Source of the DNA: Chondrus crispus
Lineage: Eukaryota > Rhodophyta > Florideophyceae > Gigartinales > Gigartinaceae
Direction of reading: 5' to 3'
Assembly (NCBI RefSeq): GCF_000350225.1
Contig: NW_005178991.1
Coordinates: forward strand, 175,799 to 239,798
DNA length: 64,000 nt
The position numbers and the translations under genes are program-made. The notes under the pieces were generated by a model. That model had not been told where the DNA came from and searched no databases. It was given only the letters and a program-made list of their open reading frames with translations. Every line of letters begins with the position of its first letter. The stretch's first letter is position 1. Shown here in pieces: positions 1 to 10,400 of this stretch.

Positions 1-1289
1 TCCTCGGCGAGCTAGTTACAACTAAGCGAGGAAATCGGTATATTCTCGTGATCAGCGATCGATACTCGAAACTGGTACGAACCGTACCGTTGAAGAAGAT
101 ATCAGCTGCGCACATCGCACAAGCCTTCGTTCACCATTGGGTATTCGTGTACGGACCGCCGGTCAAGCTGCTGTCCGACAATGGAACACAGTTCACGGCC
201 CGGTTCTTTCAGAACGTCTGTCGAATTCTCGGCATCCGCAATGTGTTCACGACTACGTAGCACCCGCAAGCCAACGGCCAAGTTGAGAGATTTAACCGCA
301 CGCTGACTTCCGCGTTGCGAAAATACGTTGGAGAGCATCCCAAGGACTGGGACTTATTTAGCGACGCTGTGACGTTCGCCTACAACACACAAGTTCATCG
401 AACTACGAACATTGCGCCCTTCGAGCTGGTGTTGGCTCGGGCGCCGAGAAACATTGCGTTACAAGCGCAACCAACATTGGAGAATTTCAGCTCGTCACGA
501 GCATACTACCTGAAATGGCAGTCGTGGTTGGAGAGCTTAATGCGAAGCGCCGATAGGAGTTTGCGAAAGGAACAAGCCCGGTACAAGCGAAATTTCGACG
601 CACGCCTTCGAAAACCGCAATACGAGATCCCACCGGGGTCCTACGTGTTCCTCCGGAAGGAGCAGGGCACGGCTAGCGAACCGAAACACAAGCTGGCACA
701 AGTCGCTACAGGACCTTATCAGGTCAGAAGATCGGACCAACATACGGTAGTCATTGCCATTGGCGATCAGGAGGAACGCGTATCGCGAGACAGGGTGGAG
801 TTAGCCCCAAGCCCGGTGGACTATGCGCCAATAACTGGCCTACGTCAAGTGCTACAGTTCTTGGGAGAGCCGGAACTAAACGAAGAAGGAGAGGTACGGG
901 AGGACGACGAACGTCCTCACACCCGTGCGCCTACGTCAGGGGACCAGGATAATTTAGTCGGTCAAACGCCGACAGCGGAGACACCTCCAGGTCTACGAGA
1001 GTTCGGAAAGTCCAGAGATGAGGATGAGCCGCTGGCTCTTCGGAAGGGGGAAGGACAGTTGGACACGCAGGAAGAAGGAACCGAGAGTCAGGAGTATGTG
1101 ATCGACAAGATCGTGGACCACGGCTACGACGAGGAGAACTAAATTCTGAAGGTGGAATGGTACGGTTATACGCCCGAGGACGCGACGTGGGAGCCCATTG
1201 AGCAATTGCCCCGCAGCGCGGCGGTCACGTATTTCCGAAGGAAAAGATTATCCTTGCCCGCGCAGATCGCGCAAGCGCAATCAGGATAG
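1..1289 (+). pseudogene. Gypsy integrase/chromodomain fragment, broken
   Basis: This is the 3' part of a Ty3/Gypsy pol, cut by the left window edge. Reading from base 3, the integrase core is recognisable: ISDRYSKL, LLSDNGTQF with the second catalytic Asp, then HPQANGQVERFN with the Glu. The integrase C-terminal region follows, and from about 1098 a chromodomain (YVIDKIVDHG, then LKVEWYGY, then ATWEPIEQLP). Such chromodomains are known to steer chromovirus integration to chromatin marks. Two in-frame stops break it: tag at 258-260, just before HPQ where relatives usually have Tyr, and taa at 1140-1142 inside the chromodomain. The frame otherwise stays open to tag at 1287-1289, so decay looks recent. 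It resembles Gypsy-1 pol (7469-12052) in the same domains but is clearly a different family. Confidence 0.9.
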
Positions 1290-2273
1290 TGGTAACCAAG
1301 AATTTCACATGTCAGTGTCAGTGTGGTAATCCGCGCGGGGCATAGCGAGCCGACCTGAGGGTCGAGAAAAGGAGAATGATGAGATGGAACGAACCAGGTG
1401 AGGGGCCTTCAGACAGCCAACCCGCAAGTAGAAGCAGCGCGCGCACGAGTAGGATGAGCGTCGTGATGAGATACTCAGGTCGGAAGTCGCGTAACGATGT
1501 GCCAAGCGAGAAAAGAACGCTGGAAGAACGGGGACATAGACTGGAAAGTCCACCTCCTTCACTCTTACCTTCATATCTGTTCGGTCTCGTTTTATTTGTG
1601 ATTGCTTTTGTGTTGTTCTATTTTATTTTATTTTTGAGGCGTTAGGGACACGACCCGCACCGCGGAGGTCGGTCAGCAAGTCTATGAGGAGTCCAAGGAG
1701 GACATTGAAGAGGCGATAATCTTCGAGATCAATTCCGCCTTTGACAAGGTTACGGCCGACGCCCGCGTTGCGGCATTCTCGCCATTCAGGGCAAGGCCGA
1801 GGAGGAGCAAAGAGACGCACGAGATCATGACTCTACGACGGGTGTTCCTAGGTCATAGATAGAGCCAGAAGGAGATGAGGCACTACACACATTTGGAACA
1901 CACACGCACAATCGCCGGATGCCCGTGAAATTACGAATGGGATCAGTGGCCCACACGCGCGTGAAGCGTAATTTATTTGAGAATTTAATGGGTGTCGAAA
2001 GCGAACTATTGAGCGAGCGGTATCAGAGCGAGCGCCGGCCTTGTCAACTCGCTTCGAATGTGTTGATCAGGCTCGACAAGCCGTGAGACGGACGTTTAAC
2101 AAACGAGAGGATCCCCGAGCAGGGACCATGTCCATGCTTACTTGAGATTGAGAAATCGCCAGAGGGGATGTCGTGCAAAGGGGGCGACCTTGTTGGTCAG
2201 ACGGTTGTGATCGACACACCCGCGAACGCATTTATTCACGAACGGCGTACTTACCAGTTTACAGCGATGACCC
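1290..2273. other. gene-free flank left of Gypsy-1
   Basis: I see no supportable gene. A T-rich run (about 1580-1637) is followed by a stretch near 1650-1685 that resembles 17320-17355 on the far side of Gypsy-1. Both flanks may therefore derive from one older, decayed element into which Gypsy-1 inserted. Confidence 0.5.
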
Positions 2274-2278
2274 CCTTT
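2274..2278. repeat. Target site duplication, left (CCTTT)
   Basis: These five bases precede the first LTR and are repeated exactly at 15533-15537 after the second LTR, as expected for integrase-mediated insertion of a Gypsy element. Confidence 0.9.
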
Positions 2279-2979
2279 TGTAGCATAAACACCCCCAGAC
2301 GACTGGAGGTGTATGCGCAGTTCGACCTGTAGACCCCGGATCGGAGAAGGGGTGAAGCGGGCCAACCAGCTCCGGAACCGGGCTCGGGCCCGGGTAGCGG
2401 TGGTAGAGCGGGAGCGAGCAGGGACGCGCGCACGCACGAGCGGATCGACGCCTCGACGCCCCGGAGCAGCACTGGGTGACGTACCAGTGCTGACGGGCGG
2501 AGGCGGTTCCGTGCTCGCTCGCGTGCTGCGCGTCCACTCCGGCTCGGCTCCGACTAAACGCGCGCGAAGAGCGAAGGCGACGTTTAGAATAAGCTGGGTG
2601 GACTGACCTTGGCGGTCGGTTGAGGACAAGCCCGTGCTTGTCCCCCTCCGCCGCCGTCGGTCCGCTCCATATTTAATATCCAAAACACTCTATCATAACA
2701 CTACAGTACCGAGGTACTGTAGTGGGCTACTGTAGTGCAGGTCGGCCTGCACTGTAATACTGTCAGCTATGTCGAGGCTGACAGTACACGTATCACCCGT
2801 GGTGCGTGCGCGCTTCGTTCGCGCGCTGTACACGTGTTCTCGTGTATGCGCATGTCCCTTGTCCCCGTGGTGTACACGTGGACACGCGCGGTGGTACTGT
2901 AGAGCTGGACGCTCTACAGTAGCTGATCTAGTTCTTGATCTAATCTAATTTAAACCCCCAGGGGGGGGGTTATGCTACA
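2279..2979 (-). repeat. Gypsy-1 3' LTR
   Basis: 701 bp, bounded by the 10-bp inverted repeat TGTAGCATAA/TTATGCTACA. It matches 14831-15532 with few differences (for example TGGAC against TCGAC in one hairpin loop, and one extra G in the G run near the end). Read on the minus strand it starts at 2979; a TATA-like GATATTAAAT lies at 2680-2671, about 300 nt in, downstream of a series of palindromes. That makes 2979 to about 2680 the probable U3. Confidence 0.95.
2699..2921. promoter_or_regulatory. Array of perfect palindromes in LTR U3
   Basis: Consecutive inverted repeats occupy this stretch: 2699-2710 with 2713-2724 (12-bp stem, 2-nt loop); 2734-2741 with 2746-2753 (8 bp); 2758-2767 with 2777-2786 (10 bp); a GC-rich one near 2803-2830; and 2895-2905 with 2911-2921 (11 bp). 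TACTGTAG-type half sites recur. The same set sits in the other LTR from 15251. In the element's sense they lie upstream of the TATA-like motif, so paired factor-binding sites are plausible. Read rightwards they would lie just upstream of the antisense ORF. Confidence 0.75.
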
Positions 2980-5662
2980 CGGCCCCCCCCTCAAGGGTGA
3001 ACGTCCGCGGTCACGAGTGCTTGCGGTGCGAAACATGTCGGTGATTGAGATTGATACAACCCACTCCCTTGCTCCGAGGCCTCTTTCCCTTCCGCGTGTC
3101 CTTCTGTCGTTATTCCCCCTACACCCCCGCGCGCTCACACGTGCGTTTTCTTACTCCCCTCTTCATCCCGTCGTACTACCTACGAGAGCTCGTCTCGGCG
3201 GTCGTCCGCCTTTCGTCGTGCGTGTCATCCTTCCCCCTCGCGCCGGTGAGGTCTCGCGTGCGCTTCTTGTACGTGCTCTGTCGGAGGGCCCCTACCGTCT
3301 CGGCGTGATGACGGGTACACCGTCGCCCCTCGTGACCCCTTCACCCCTCCTACCCTCGTCGGAGGGCCCGTCGTTGAGCTCCTTGGCTCCCCCGCTGAGC
3401 GGGGGCGGGTCGGTGTCCGCTGTCGCAGCGGACGGGGGCGAGGCGCGTCGTGGCGCCCCTGTCGTCGCTGTCCCACGGGCGTGTCCGTTCCAGCGTGCCC
3501 GTGGGTCCCGGGAATCCACTCTTTCAGTAGAGTTGCATGCAGGGCCGGCGGTGGTGAATGAGGTTCGCGCCGCGGTCACGGAGGCAGACCTAGCTGCAGC
3601 TGGCAAGGAAGAGGGGCCGATCCCTCTTGTATCCGGCGCCCCCGGGGGCATCCCGCGCGAGGCGTTATCCGCAGCGGGCGGCGACAGCGCCCCCTATCAG
3701 CCAGTCGAGGGATCCTACGGCGCCTGTGGCAGCTGCCGACGTCCTGGGGTTCCTCCCGAGTCGACTCGGGATAGCGGGGGAGTGGAGCAGGAGGCTGCTA
3801 ACACGTCCACGCAGTGGCTGGGCGTGCCGCTCGAGCGGTCCGCGCCCCTGCTGCTCAGTCGGCTGAGGTATCCGTGGCGTCGTCATGCTCGCTCGGGCGT
3901 CACGGTCGGGGAGCTTCTTACGAAGGATTGCCTTCGGCCCGACATGCTACGCATCCGGATGCTGTACGAGAGCGGTCTCTCCGAGGAGGCGTCTCTCGCG
4001 TTAGGGCGCTTGCTTGTGGAGGGCGGCGGAGCGCCCTATCAGCTCCCGGACGAGATCCCGAGCGATCGGACCTTTGCGTTCAGCCACGAGGAAGTAGACT
4101 ACGTTGACCGGATGGCCTGCTACTTGTTCCATCGGGACCCACGGGGTCCTCGCCGTTTCGTCCTTTCGGAAATCGTCGGGCTGTATGTCAGCCCGAGGCC
4201 CTACGCATACTCCAGGGCTCGTGCCGCTCTTCAAAAATCCGCTTGCACACTGATGAGGCTTCATTCCATTGCGATCTCCCCACACGATTGGGCAGCCTAT
4301 CTTCACGCGGACGAGTCGGACGGCCGCGTGTTTGCTTCTGCCTCGTTCGAACGAGGCCTCTCAAAAAGCGACTTCCCGGCCCTTCCGGCGGTCGTACGGG
4401 AGGCTCTCCCTTCTCTCGGTGTTCACCCCTTACTCCCTTTTGCCCTCAAACATTTCGGGTTTGCGTGTGGGGACCCACGTCACCCGGCGTATGATGACCT
4501 GATCTATAACGTGGAACGAGAGTGGGCGTGGTCCTTGGGGAACGCCTTTATGAGCGAGGTTTCGTTGCACGGCCGCGCGTTTGTGCAACCCATCGGGGTG
4601 TTGGCATTCCTCGGCAGGGTCGCGCCGTCGCTCCCTGATGTGCCGCTGCACCCTTTGGAGCGGTCTTCCCCGCACGTGGCGTGGACGCACTGTGCCGTTC
4701 TAGATCTGATGCATCGAGCTTGTGCCGTGAGCGTGCGTAATCGTCGTTCGTGGCCCGACTTCGCTACGGGCGTACGCAGCGCCTTTCTCGTGTATGATTA
4801 CCGGAACGACTCCTTCGTGGCTCGTCCTGTACCGTCCGCTTCGGGTCCCTCGGGTAGGGGCGGAGGCGTGGGGTCCGCGTCACGGTTGGGTTACCGCAAG
4901 CGGTACCGCGATTTGGACGGGGAACCCGCGTCTCCTATGTTCGCGGGTACGGACCCGGTTCGCGCCCCGCTCGCCTCGGATGCGAGTTACTGTACAGCTG
5001 CCGTCTCGCCCGTGCCACCCCTTCCGCCTCTGGCCACCTCCGTGGGCGACTCGCCGGGTCGGAATGCCGCGCGGTTCTTAGCGCTGCCCCGGGACGAGAT
5101 CAAGATTATTCCCGACTTGGGACGGGCCCTCGGGAGCTCGATCGATCGAGCGTGGCATGTCGGTACCCTGCTGAGCACCCTTGCCAGCTGGTACCTAGCC
5201 CGTAGTGAGGAAGCACGCCACCTCGGGGCGGAGCGCTCGACGTACGCGTCGCAATTAGACCGAGTGCGGGGCGAACTGGAGGCCCTCAGGGAGTCCTCGA
5301 GGCGTCAATCTGACTCCCTGGAGCGTGTCACTGCGGAGCGCGATCGCTACGGCCGCGAACGCGACACCCTCCGGTCCATACGTCAGGTTCCGTCCTCATT
5401 TGTCGCTCCGTCACGCACTCCCTCGGCCTCTATGCCGCGTCCGGCGTTGCCGGACCCCTACGAAGGGGTGGGGTACGATTCTCCCATGGTCAACGCGCGT
5501 GCGCCCCCGGTCGGTCCGGGGCCTTCCTGGTCGCAGTACGGGGCGGTAGCCATGCCCCCCCTTGAGGACATGGACACGAGGGTGCCTTCGCACCCTAGTT
5601 ATTGTCCTCCAGGCAGCTACGGTCCTACCCCGTCGGTTCCCCCCAACCGCTCGGGCCGTTGA
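2972..5662 (+). CDS. Antisense accessory ORF of Gypsy-1, unknown protein
   Basis: An 896-codon open frame on the strand opposite to gag-pol, between pol and the 3' LTR. I recognise no domain. The first ATG (2972) lies in the last bases of the LTR. The first ~110 residues are Arg/Pro/Leu-rich and look like translated non-coding DNA, so ATG 3035 or 3308 may be the true start. Residues ~115-300 are Pro/Ser/Gly-rich and low in complexity. Residues ~300-620 look globular, with many Trp, Tyr, His and Phe. After a second linker a coiled coil runs over about residues 745-800 (ARSEEARHLGAERS to RDTLRS), followed by a Pro/Gly/Ser tail. No zinc finger, protease or transposase motif is visible. Antisense extra ORFs in this position are known from some plant Gypsy elements. 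Expression would need a promoter firing rightwards out of the LTR. Confidence 0.6.
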   Translation: MLHGPPLKGERPRSRVLAVRNMSVIEIDTTHSLAPRPLSLPRVLLSLFPLHPRALTRAFSYSPLHPVVLPTRARLGGRPPFVVRVILPPRAGEVSRALLVRALSEGPYRLGVMTGTPSPLVTPSPLLPSSEGPSLSSLAPPLSGGGSVSAVAADGGEARRGAPVVAVPRACPFQRARGSRESTLSVELHAGPAVVNEVRAAVTEADLAAAGKEEGPIPLVSGAPGGIPREALSAAGGDSAPYQPVEGSYGACGSCRRPGVPPESTRDSGGVEQEAANTSTQWLGVPLERSAPLLLSRLRYPWRRHARSGVTVGELLTKDCLRPDMLRIRMLYESGLSEEASLALGRLLVEGGGAPYQLPDEIPSDRTFAFSHEEVDYVDRMACYLFHRDPRGPRRFVLSEIVGLYVSPRPYAYSRARAALQKSACTLMRLHSIAISPHDWAAYLHADESDGRVFASASFERGLSKSDFPALPAVVREALPSLGVHPLLPFALKHFGFACGDPRHPAYDDLIYNVEREWAWSLGNAFMSEVSLHGRAFVQPIGVLAFLGRVAPSLPDVPLHPLERSSPHVAWTHCAVLDLMHRACAVSVRNRRSWPDFATGVRSAFLVYDYRNDSFVARPVPSASGPSGRGGGVGSASRLGYRKRYRDLDGEPASPMFAGTDPVRAPLASDASYCTAAVSPVPPLPPLATSVGDSPGRNAARFLALPRDEIKIIPDLGRALGSSIDRAWHVGTLLSTLASWYLARSEEARHLGAERSTYASQLDRVRGELEALRESSRRQSDSLERVTAERDRYGRERDTLRSIRQVPSSFVAPSRTPSASMPRPALPDPYEGVGYDSPMVNARAPPVGPGPSWSQYGAVAMPPLEDMDTRVPSHPSYCPPGSYGPTPSVPPNRSGR
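2981..3014 (-). repeat. Polypurine tract plus pol-end remnant, LTR-proximal copy
   Basis: On the minus strand this reads as the last codons of pol, then TTGAGGGGGGGGCC next to the 3' LTR, i.e. the plus-strand primer tract. 31 of 34 bases match 7459-7492, which contains the actual pol stop codon. The two copies bracket the antisense-ORF module. Confidence 0.85.
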
Positions 5663-7458
5663 GCCAGTGAGCCACTTATCCGCGTCATCCTTTCTCTTCC
5701 CGTCCGTCATCCGTAAAGCCACTAGGGCTCCTTGCCTCTCTGCCCCGAGTATACCAGACCGCCCATCGTTGGCGTGTGTCAGGGAGCCGGGAAGGGTCGG
5801 TAGACGTCTGCCGACCGCCCTCTCCGCCGCTCGTACCGCGTCCTTCGTCATAACCCCACAGCATGGGTCCTATCCTCCCTTTGGTATTTTACCTACCTCC
5901 CCGATGGTCCGTCGTCCCCCTCCACACGACGAGGGGGTGTGATCGTATCCCCTCGCTGTAACGTCGCCGCCTTCCCCCGCGTATCCATTGACGCACGCAC
6001 GCGCGCGGCGACAGGTGGCGGCAAGCGCCATAGCCCGGGGCACTGATAGGGGGCTCTCTAGTGGGAGCGGGTGCTCCTTTCCTTGCTTTGCGATCCGTCC
6101 CGCCGGCTCGAGCCGGCTTACGTGGTTGGTCTGCGTCGGGGAGAAGGAGGGGTACGTATCCTCCTTCTCGTGTCAGGGCGTCGGTCGGCGTCGCCTGAGA
6201 CTCTTCCCCGTGCGCGCGGTCTCCGCTCCTCCTTCTCGGAACGACGCTTGTCCCCCGCTGTCTCCTTCCGAGAGGGTCCGGACTACGCGTTATCCGCGCG
6301 CGACGCCTCCTCGGAGGGGTGGTCGTACATCGTATTCGGGCGCTCTTGTGTGTCGTGGCTTGGAGCCCTGACTTGGCGATCCCAGGCGGAGGGGGCGGGG
6401 CTCATGCGTTCGTGCGGTCTTGCCGATTGACCTCGTATGGCTCGTTCGAGCAGCCCGCATTTCTGCTCCTGTACGGACATGAGCGTCGGTCAGCGAGGGA
6501 CAGCGCGCGTGCGCCAGTGCCTTGTTGCGCGTTCTGCTCGCGTGTGCGCGTACCGTGCGCACGTGAGCTCCTTTTTCCCTTGAAATTCGAAAATCCGCTT
6601 CATTTTTTCCGATTTTTTTCTTTTTCTTTTTTTTCGGAATTGACAGTGGCGGTTGTCAGGGCTTGTTGTACCGGAGGTACGATCCGCCGGCGGCTCGTGC
6701 CCAAACGTCCGAGTACAGGAGCTCTCTTGCCTGTACTGTACGGCCTCAAGAGGCCGTAGTGGCGGACCTCGCTCGGACACCACCTCTCCATGGCTTGGAG
6801 ACTCGCCGATCTGGTACGATCTCGTCGGCGCTCACATCGAGATGAGATTCCATTCCGACCCCTCCCGTCCTCGCTGAGCGGTCACGGGGGACATCATAGG
6901 GCTGCGATAATGCTCGCGCGACGGCCTGTTGCAGACAGGGGCGGCGCGATCTGGCTAGTACCAGAGGTGCTCTCATCTTCCTCGTCTCCTTGCATCTTGC
7001 TCCGACCCCATTTTGCCAGACGGCTCCCCACTTCCCGTGCCACATCTTGGCTCGGCGGGCGCCCCCCTTTCGGTCTGTACGTACAGCCGGGTCTTGTTGC
7101 GTCGTTTTCCGCGTTCCGTCTCACCGATACGTCCCGGCTTCCTTATTATTTGTACGAGGGGCGCGGTGATTGCTCGTACTATCACAGTTCTTTCGCGCTC
7201 TTTTGGGGAGGTTCGGTTCCTTCCCTTTTCTTCTTCGAATTATTTGTAAGACAGTACGTCCTGTCTTTGCTTATGACCTTTGTTGACGGTGGCGCGTCGC
7301 CCGCGGCGGATTCGCTTGCCAATACGGCTTGACGTCTCGCGAATTATTCCGTTGCTACTCCCTGGGGACAGCGGTCCCTTCGCGCGTCCCCTTTTGCCCC
7401 ATGTACGCGGGGTGCATTTAATTCGATGTGGAATTTAATCCGCAACGATGCGGTTGAG
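5663..7458. other. Non-coding spacer inside Gypsy-1
   Basis: About 1.8 kb between the 3' end of the antisense ORF and the end of pol. Open frames here are short, overlap on both strands and show nothing recognisable. A T-rich run with scattered C and A lies at about 6603-6640. Confidence 0.5.
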
Positions 7459-7492
7459 GGCCCCCTCCTCAAGAGTGAACGTCCGCGTTCAC
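7459..7492 (-). repeat. Pol end and internal purine tract, inner copy
   Basis: Contains the last pol codons, the TGA stop (7471-7469 on the minus strand) and the purine run GAGGAGGGGG. It is the partner of 2981-3014 and could be the ancestral polypurine tract, or act as a second priming site. Confidence 0.8.
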
Positions 7493-10400
7493 TTCTGAGG
7501 TGAGGTCTCTCCCTGTACGCGCCCGGAGTCTTTGTGCGTAACGAGACACCAACTCCTCGGGGATGTGGGTACGCGCCGTCCATGTGGGAGTATCGTAGTC
7601 TGCCCATTTAATGAGGAACTCCGTAGTTCCATCCTCCATGACGCGATGCTTGAGTAGCCGTTCGACGGCATACTGTGTGCCTTCATTGATCTTGTCGGCA
7701 AGGTCTTCGGGGGTAGTCGTGCTAGCCTTTGGCGCGTTCACCGGCGGGGGTGCGTAGACGCAGCGGTCTGCCGAGACGCGCTCTGTAACTCCATCACGAT
7801 CGATCGTGATGGTGCGCTGGTCGTTCGCGAGAACTCGGTACGGTCCGACAGCCGGGGAGGCCAGCTTGTTTGATGTCTTCCCCCCATCAGTGGGGTTCAG
7901 ATATACGTAGTCACCTGCCTTGAGGCGCGAGTTGGTGCGCCGAATACGCTTGTCGAAGTCGCGTTTATAGCGAGCTTGCGTTCGCCGTAGGCTTCCGTAG
8001 GCCTTTTGGATAGTCGAGTCCAGGGTCTTGAGGAACTCGGCACGTGGGTTCCCCCTGTCGGCAGGGGGCGCGTCGCCTTCCGTCCGTCGGAGCCAGAACT
8101 CCGTCGGGGGCCTGCTGAGCACGAGCTCAAACGGCGTGGTGCGTGTGGTGCGATGTACGTGGGAGTTGTACGCATACGTAAGCGGCCCCACGTACACATC
8201 CCAGTCGTCCTGGTGTTCACCTACGTAGTTCCGCAGCATCGAGGCGATTGTTCGGTTATATCGCTCGACTTGCCCGTTCGTCTGGGGATGGTACGCCGAA
8301 GTGTACAAATTCGTTATCCCCAGAACACGGCACGTGCTGTGGAAGAACTTGGCATTAAACTGAGGGCCGTTGTCCGAAAGCAACGTGCGAGGGACGCCGT
8401 ATTTGAACACCCACGACTCGCAGAACGCAACTGCGACGGTGTATGCGGTTATCGTGCGGAGCGCCACGACTTGCGTCAGCTTGCTAAAACGGTCCGTAAT
8501 CACGAGCAGGAACCGTTTTCCTGTCTTCGTCTTGGGGAGCGGCCCCAAGATGTCGATGGCGAGGCTCTCGAGAGGCCTCGTAGCTGGGAACAATCTCAAT
8601 CGATTGAGATGTTTCCTCAGCTTGACCCGGTTCATCGCGCAGGTCCGACACCCTCGCACCGTGGCTGCCACGTCTGCAGCCAGGTGGGGCCAGTAGTACT
8701 CGCGTCGAAGTGCGTAGTACATACGGTTCTGGCCCGGGTGCCCCGCGATGGCCGGGTTGTGGCACAGGCGGAGGAGCCTGGCGCGGAGCGTCCGAGGTAC
8801 CACCACCTGAACGATATCAGGGTCGAAGGGGTGTCTCCGTTTGAGCACCCCTTGGTGGTCCTCGAAGAACGCGGAGTCCCGGGACTCTGACTGTCGTGCC
8901 AAAACGGTTTGGCAGAAGTCATCCACGCGTTGCTCCTCGGCTATCTCCTCTATCGTAAGAGGGGCCGGAAGGTCGTCCTGCGGTGGGGCGACCGGGGAGT
9001 CGAGCGCGCCAGCCTCGGGGTCTTCGGCGCGCTGGATATCGGCGGCGTCGAACTCGTCGTTCTCCTCCCAAAACGAATTGGGTCCTTGAAGACCGGGGGC
9101 TTCGTCGTCACCTCGCGGTTCGTCGCGCGTCCGTACGCGCGACCTTGTTCGGGCTTCGGCTTGGTTCCGTGTCGTTACGAAGACATGGACGGCCTGATGA
9201 TCGCAGCTCGCGGTACAAGCGTAGTCCGCGAGCTCGTTCGATACGTCTCGAACGGTCGTACCCCCGTCGAAGGTGGGAATGTCGTCATCCACCTCGACGG
9301 TGGGGCGAGGGTCATCGGCGACCTTCGGCGACACGAGTCGTGACAGGGCATCGGGCACCTGATGCACGCGCCCGGGGCGGTACTGAATGGTGAAATCGTA
9401 TTCAGCCAGACGTAGCCGCCACCGGGTGAGTCTTCCTGAGCTCTCCGTGAGCGACATGAGCCATCGGAGGGCGTCGTGATCCGTCCGGACGGTGAACTTG
9501 GTTCCTTCGATATACGGCCGCAGTGTGCGGACGGCCCACACCACGGCGAAGCACTCACGCTCCGTAGCGCTGTAGTTCCGTTCGCTATCGCTTAGCGAGT
9601 ACGACCAGTACCCAACGGGGCGCCAATCGTTTGGCTCGTCGTGCTCCTGTAGGAGGGTGCACCCGAGTTGATATGCACTGGCGTCAGTGTCCAACAGGTA
9701 CGGTCGGCCGTACCGTGGTAGCGCGAGGATCGGCGGGGAGATCATCGCAGCCTTCAGGCTTTCGAAAGCCTGAAGCTGAACTTCCGTTGGGTTATCGAAA
9801 TCGTGATCCGAGTCCTTGCGCGTTATATCGGATAACGGACGGGCAATCTTCGAGAAGCCCTTGACGAAGCGACGATACACGTTACACGCCCCGAGGAACG
9901 AGCGCACCTGCGTCAGCGTCCTCGGGAACGTGAACGTTCGGAAGGCGTCGGAGGCCGTATCCGAAACGCTCAGCTTACCTGGGGATATCACGTGCCCCAG
10001 GTAATGCACCTTGGGACGGAAGAAGCTGCACTTCTTGAGCTTGAGGGAGATGCCGGCACTCCGCAACAAGCTCAAGACGGTATCGAGATGCCTTGCGTGT
10101 TCCGCGTCCGTACGCGAGAACACGATAACGTCATCGAGATAGACGAGGCATATTTGCCAGCGGACTCCGGAGAGTATGATATCGAGGGCACGTTGGAAGG
10201 TGGCCGGTGCCCCTTTTAATCCAAACGGCATGCGCAAATGGCGGTACGTACCCATATGTGTCGCGAAGGTAGTCTTATCCCGGTCCTCCGGAGCGACCGG
10301 GATCTGCCAATAACCGGAATTGCAGTCCAGCGTCGTAAAGACGGCTGCATCTCCTAACGAGTCGATGCAGTCGTCCATACGCGGCAGCGGATACGAATCC

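Noticed and set aside
2138-2683. 181-codon minus-strand ORF at the Gypsy-1 border
   Set aside because: It runs from flank into LTR sequence, and the LTR part recurs in the second LTR; not a gene.
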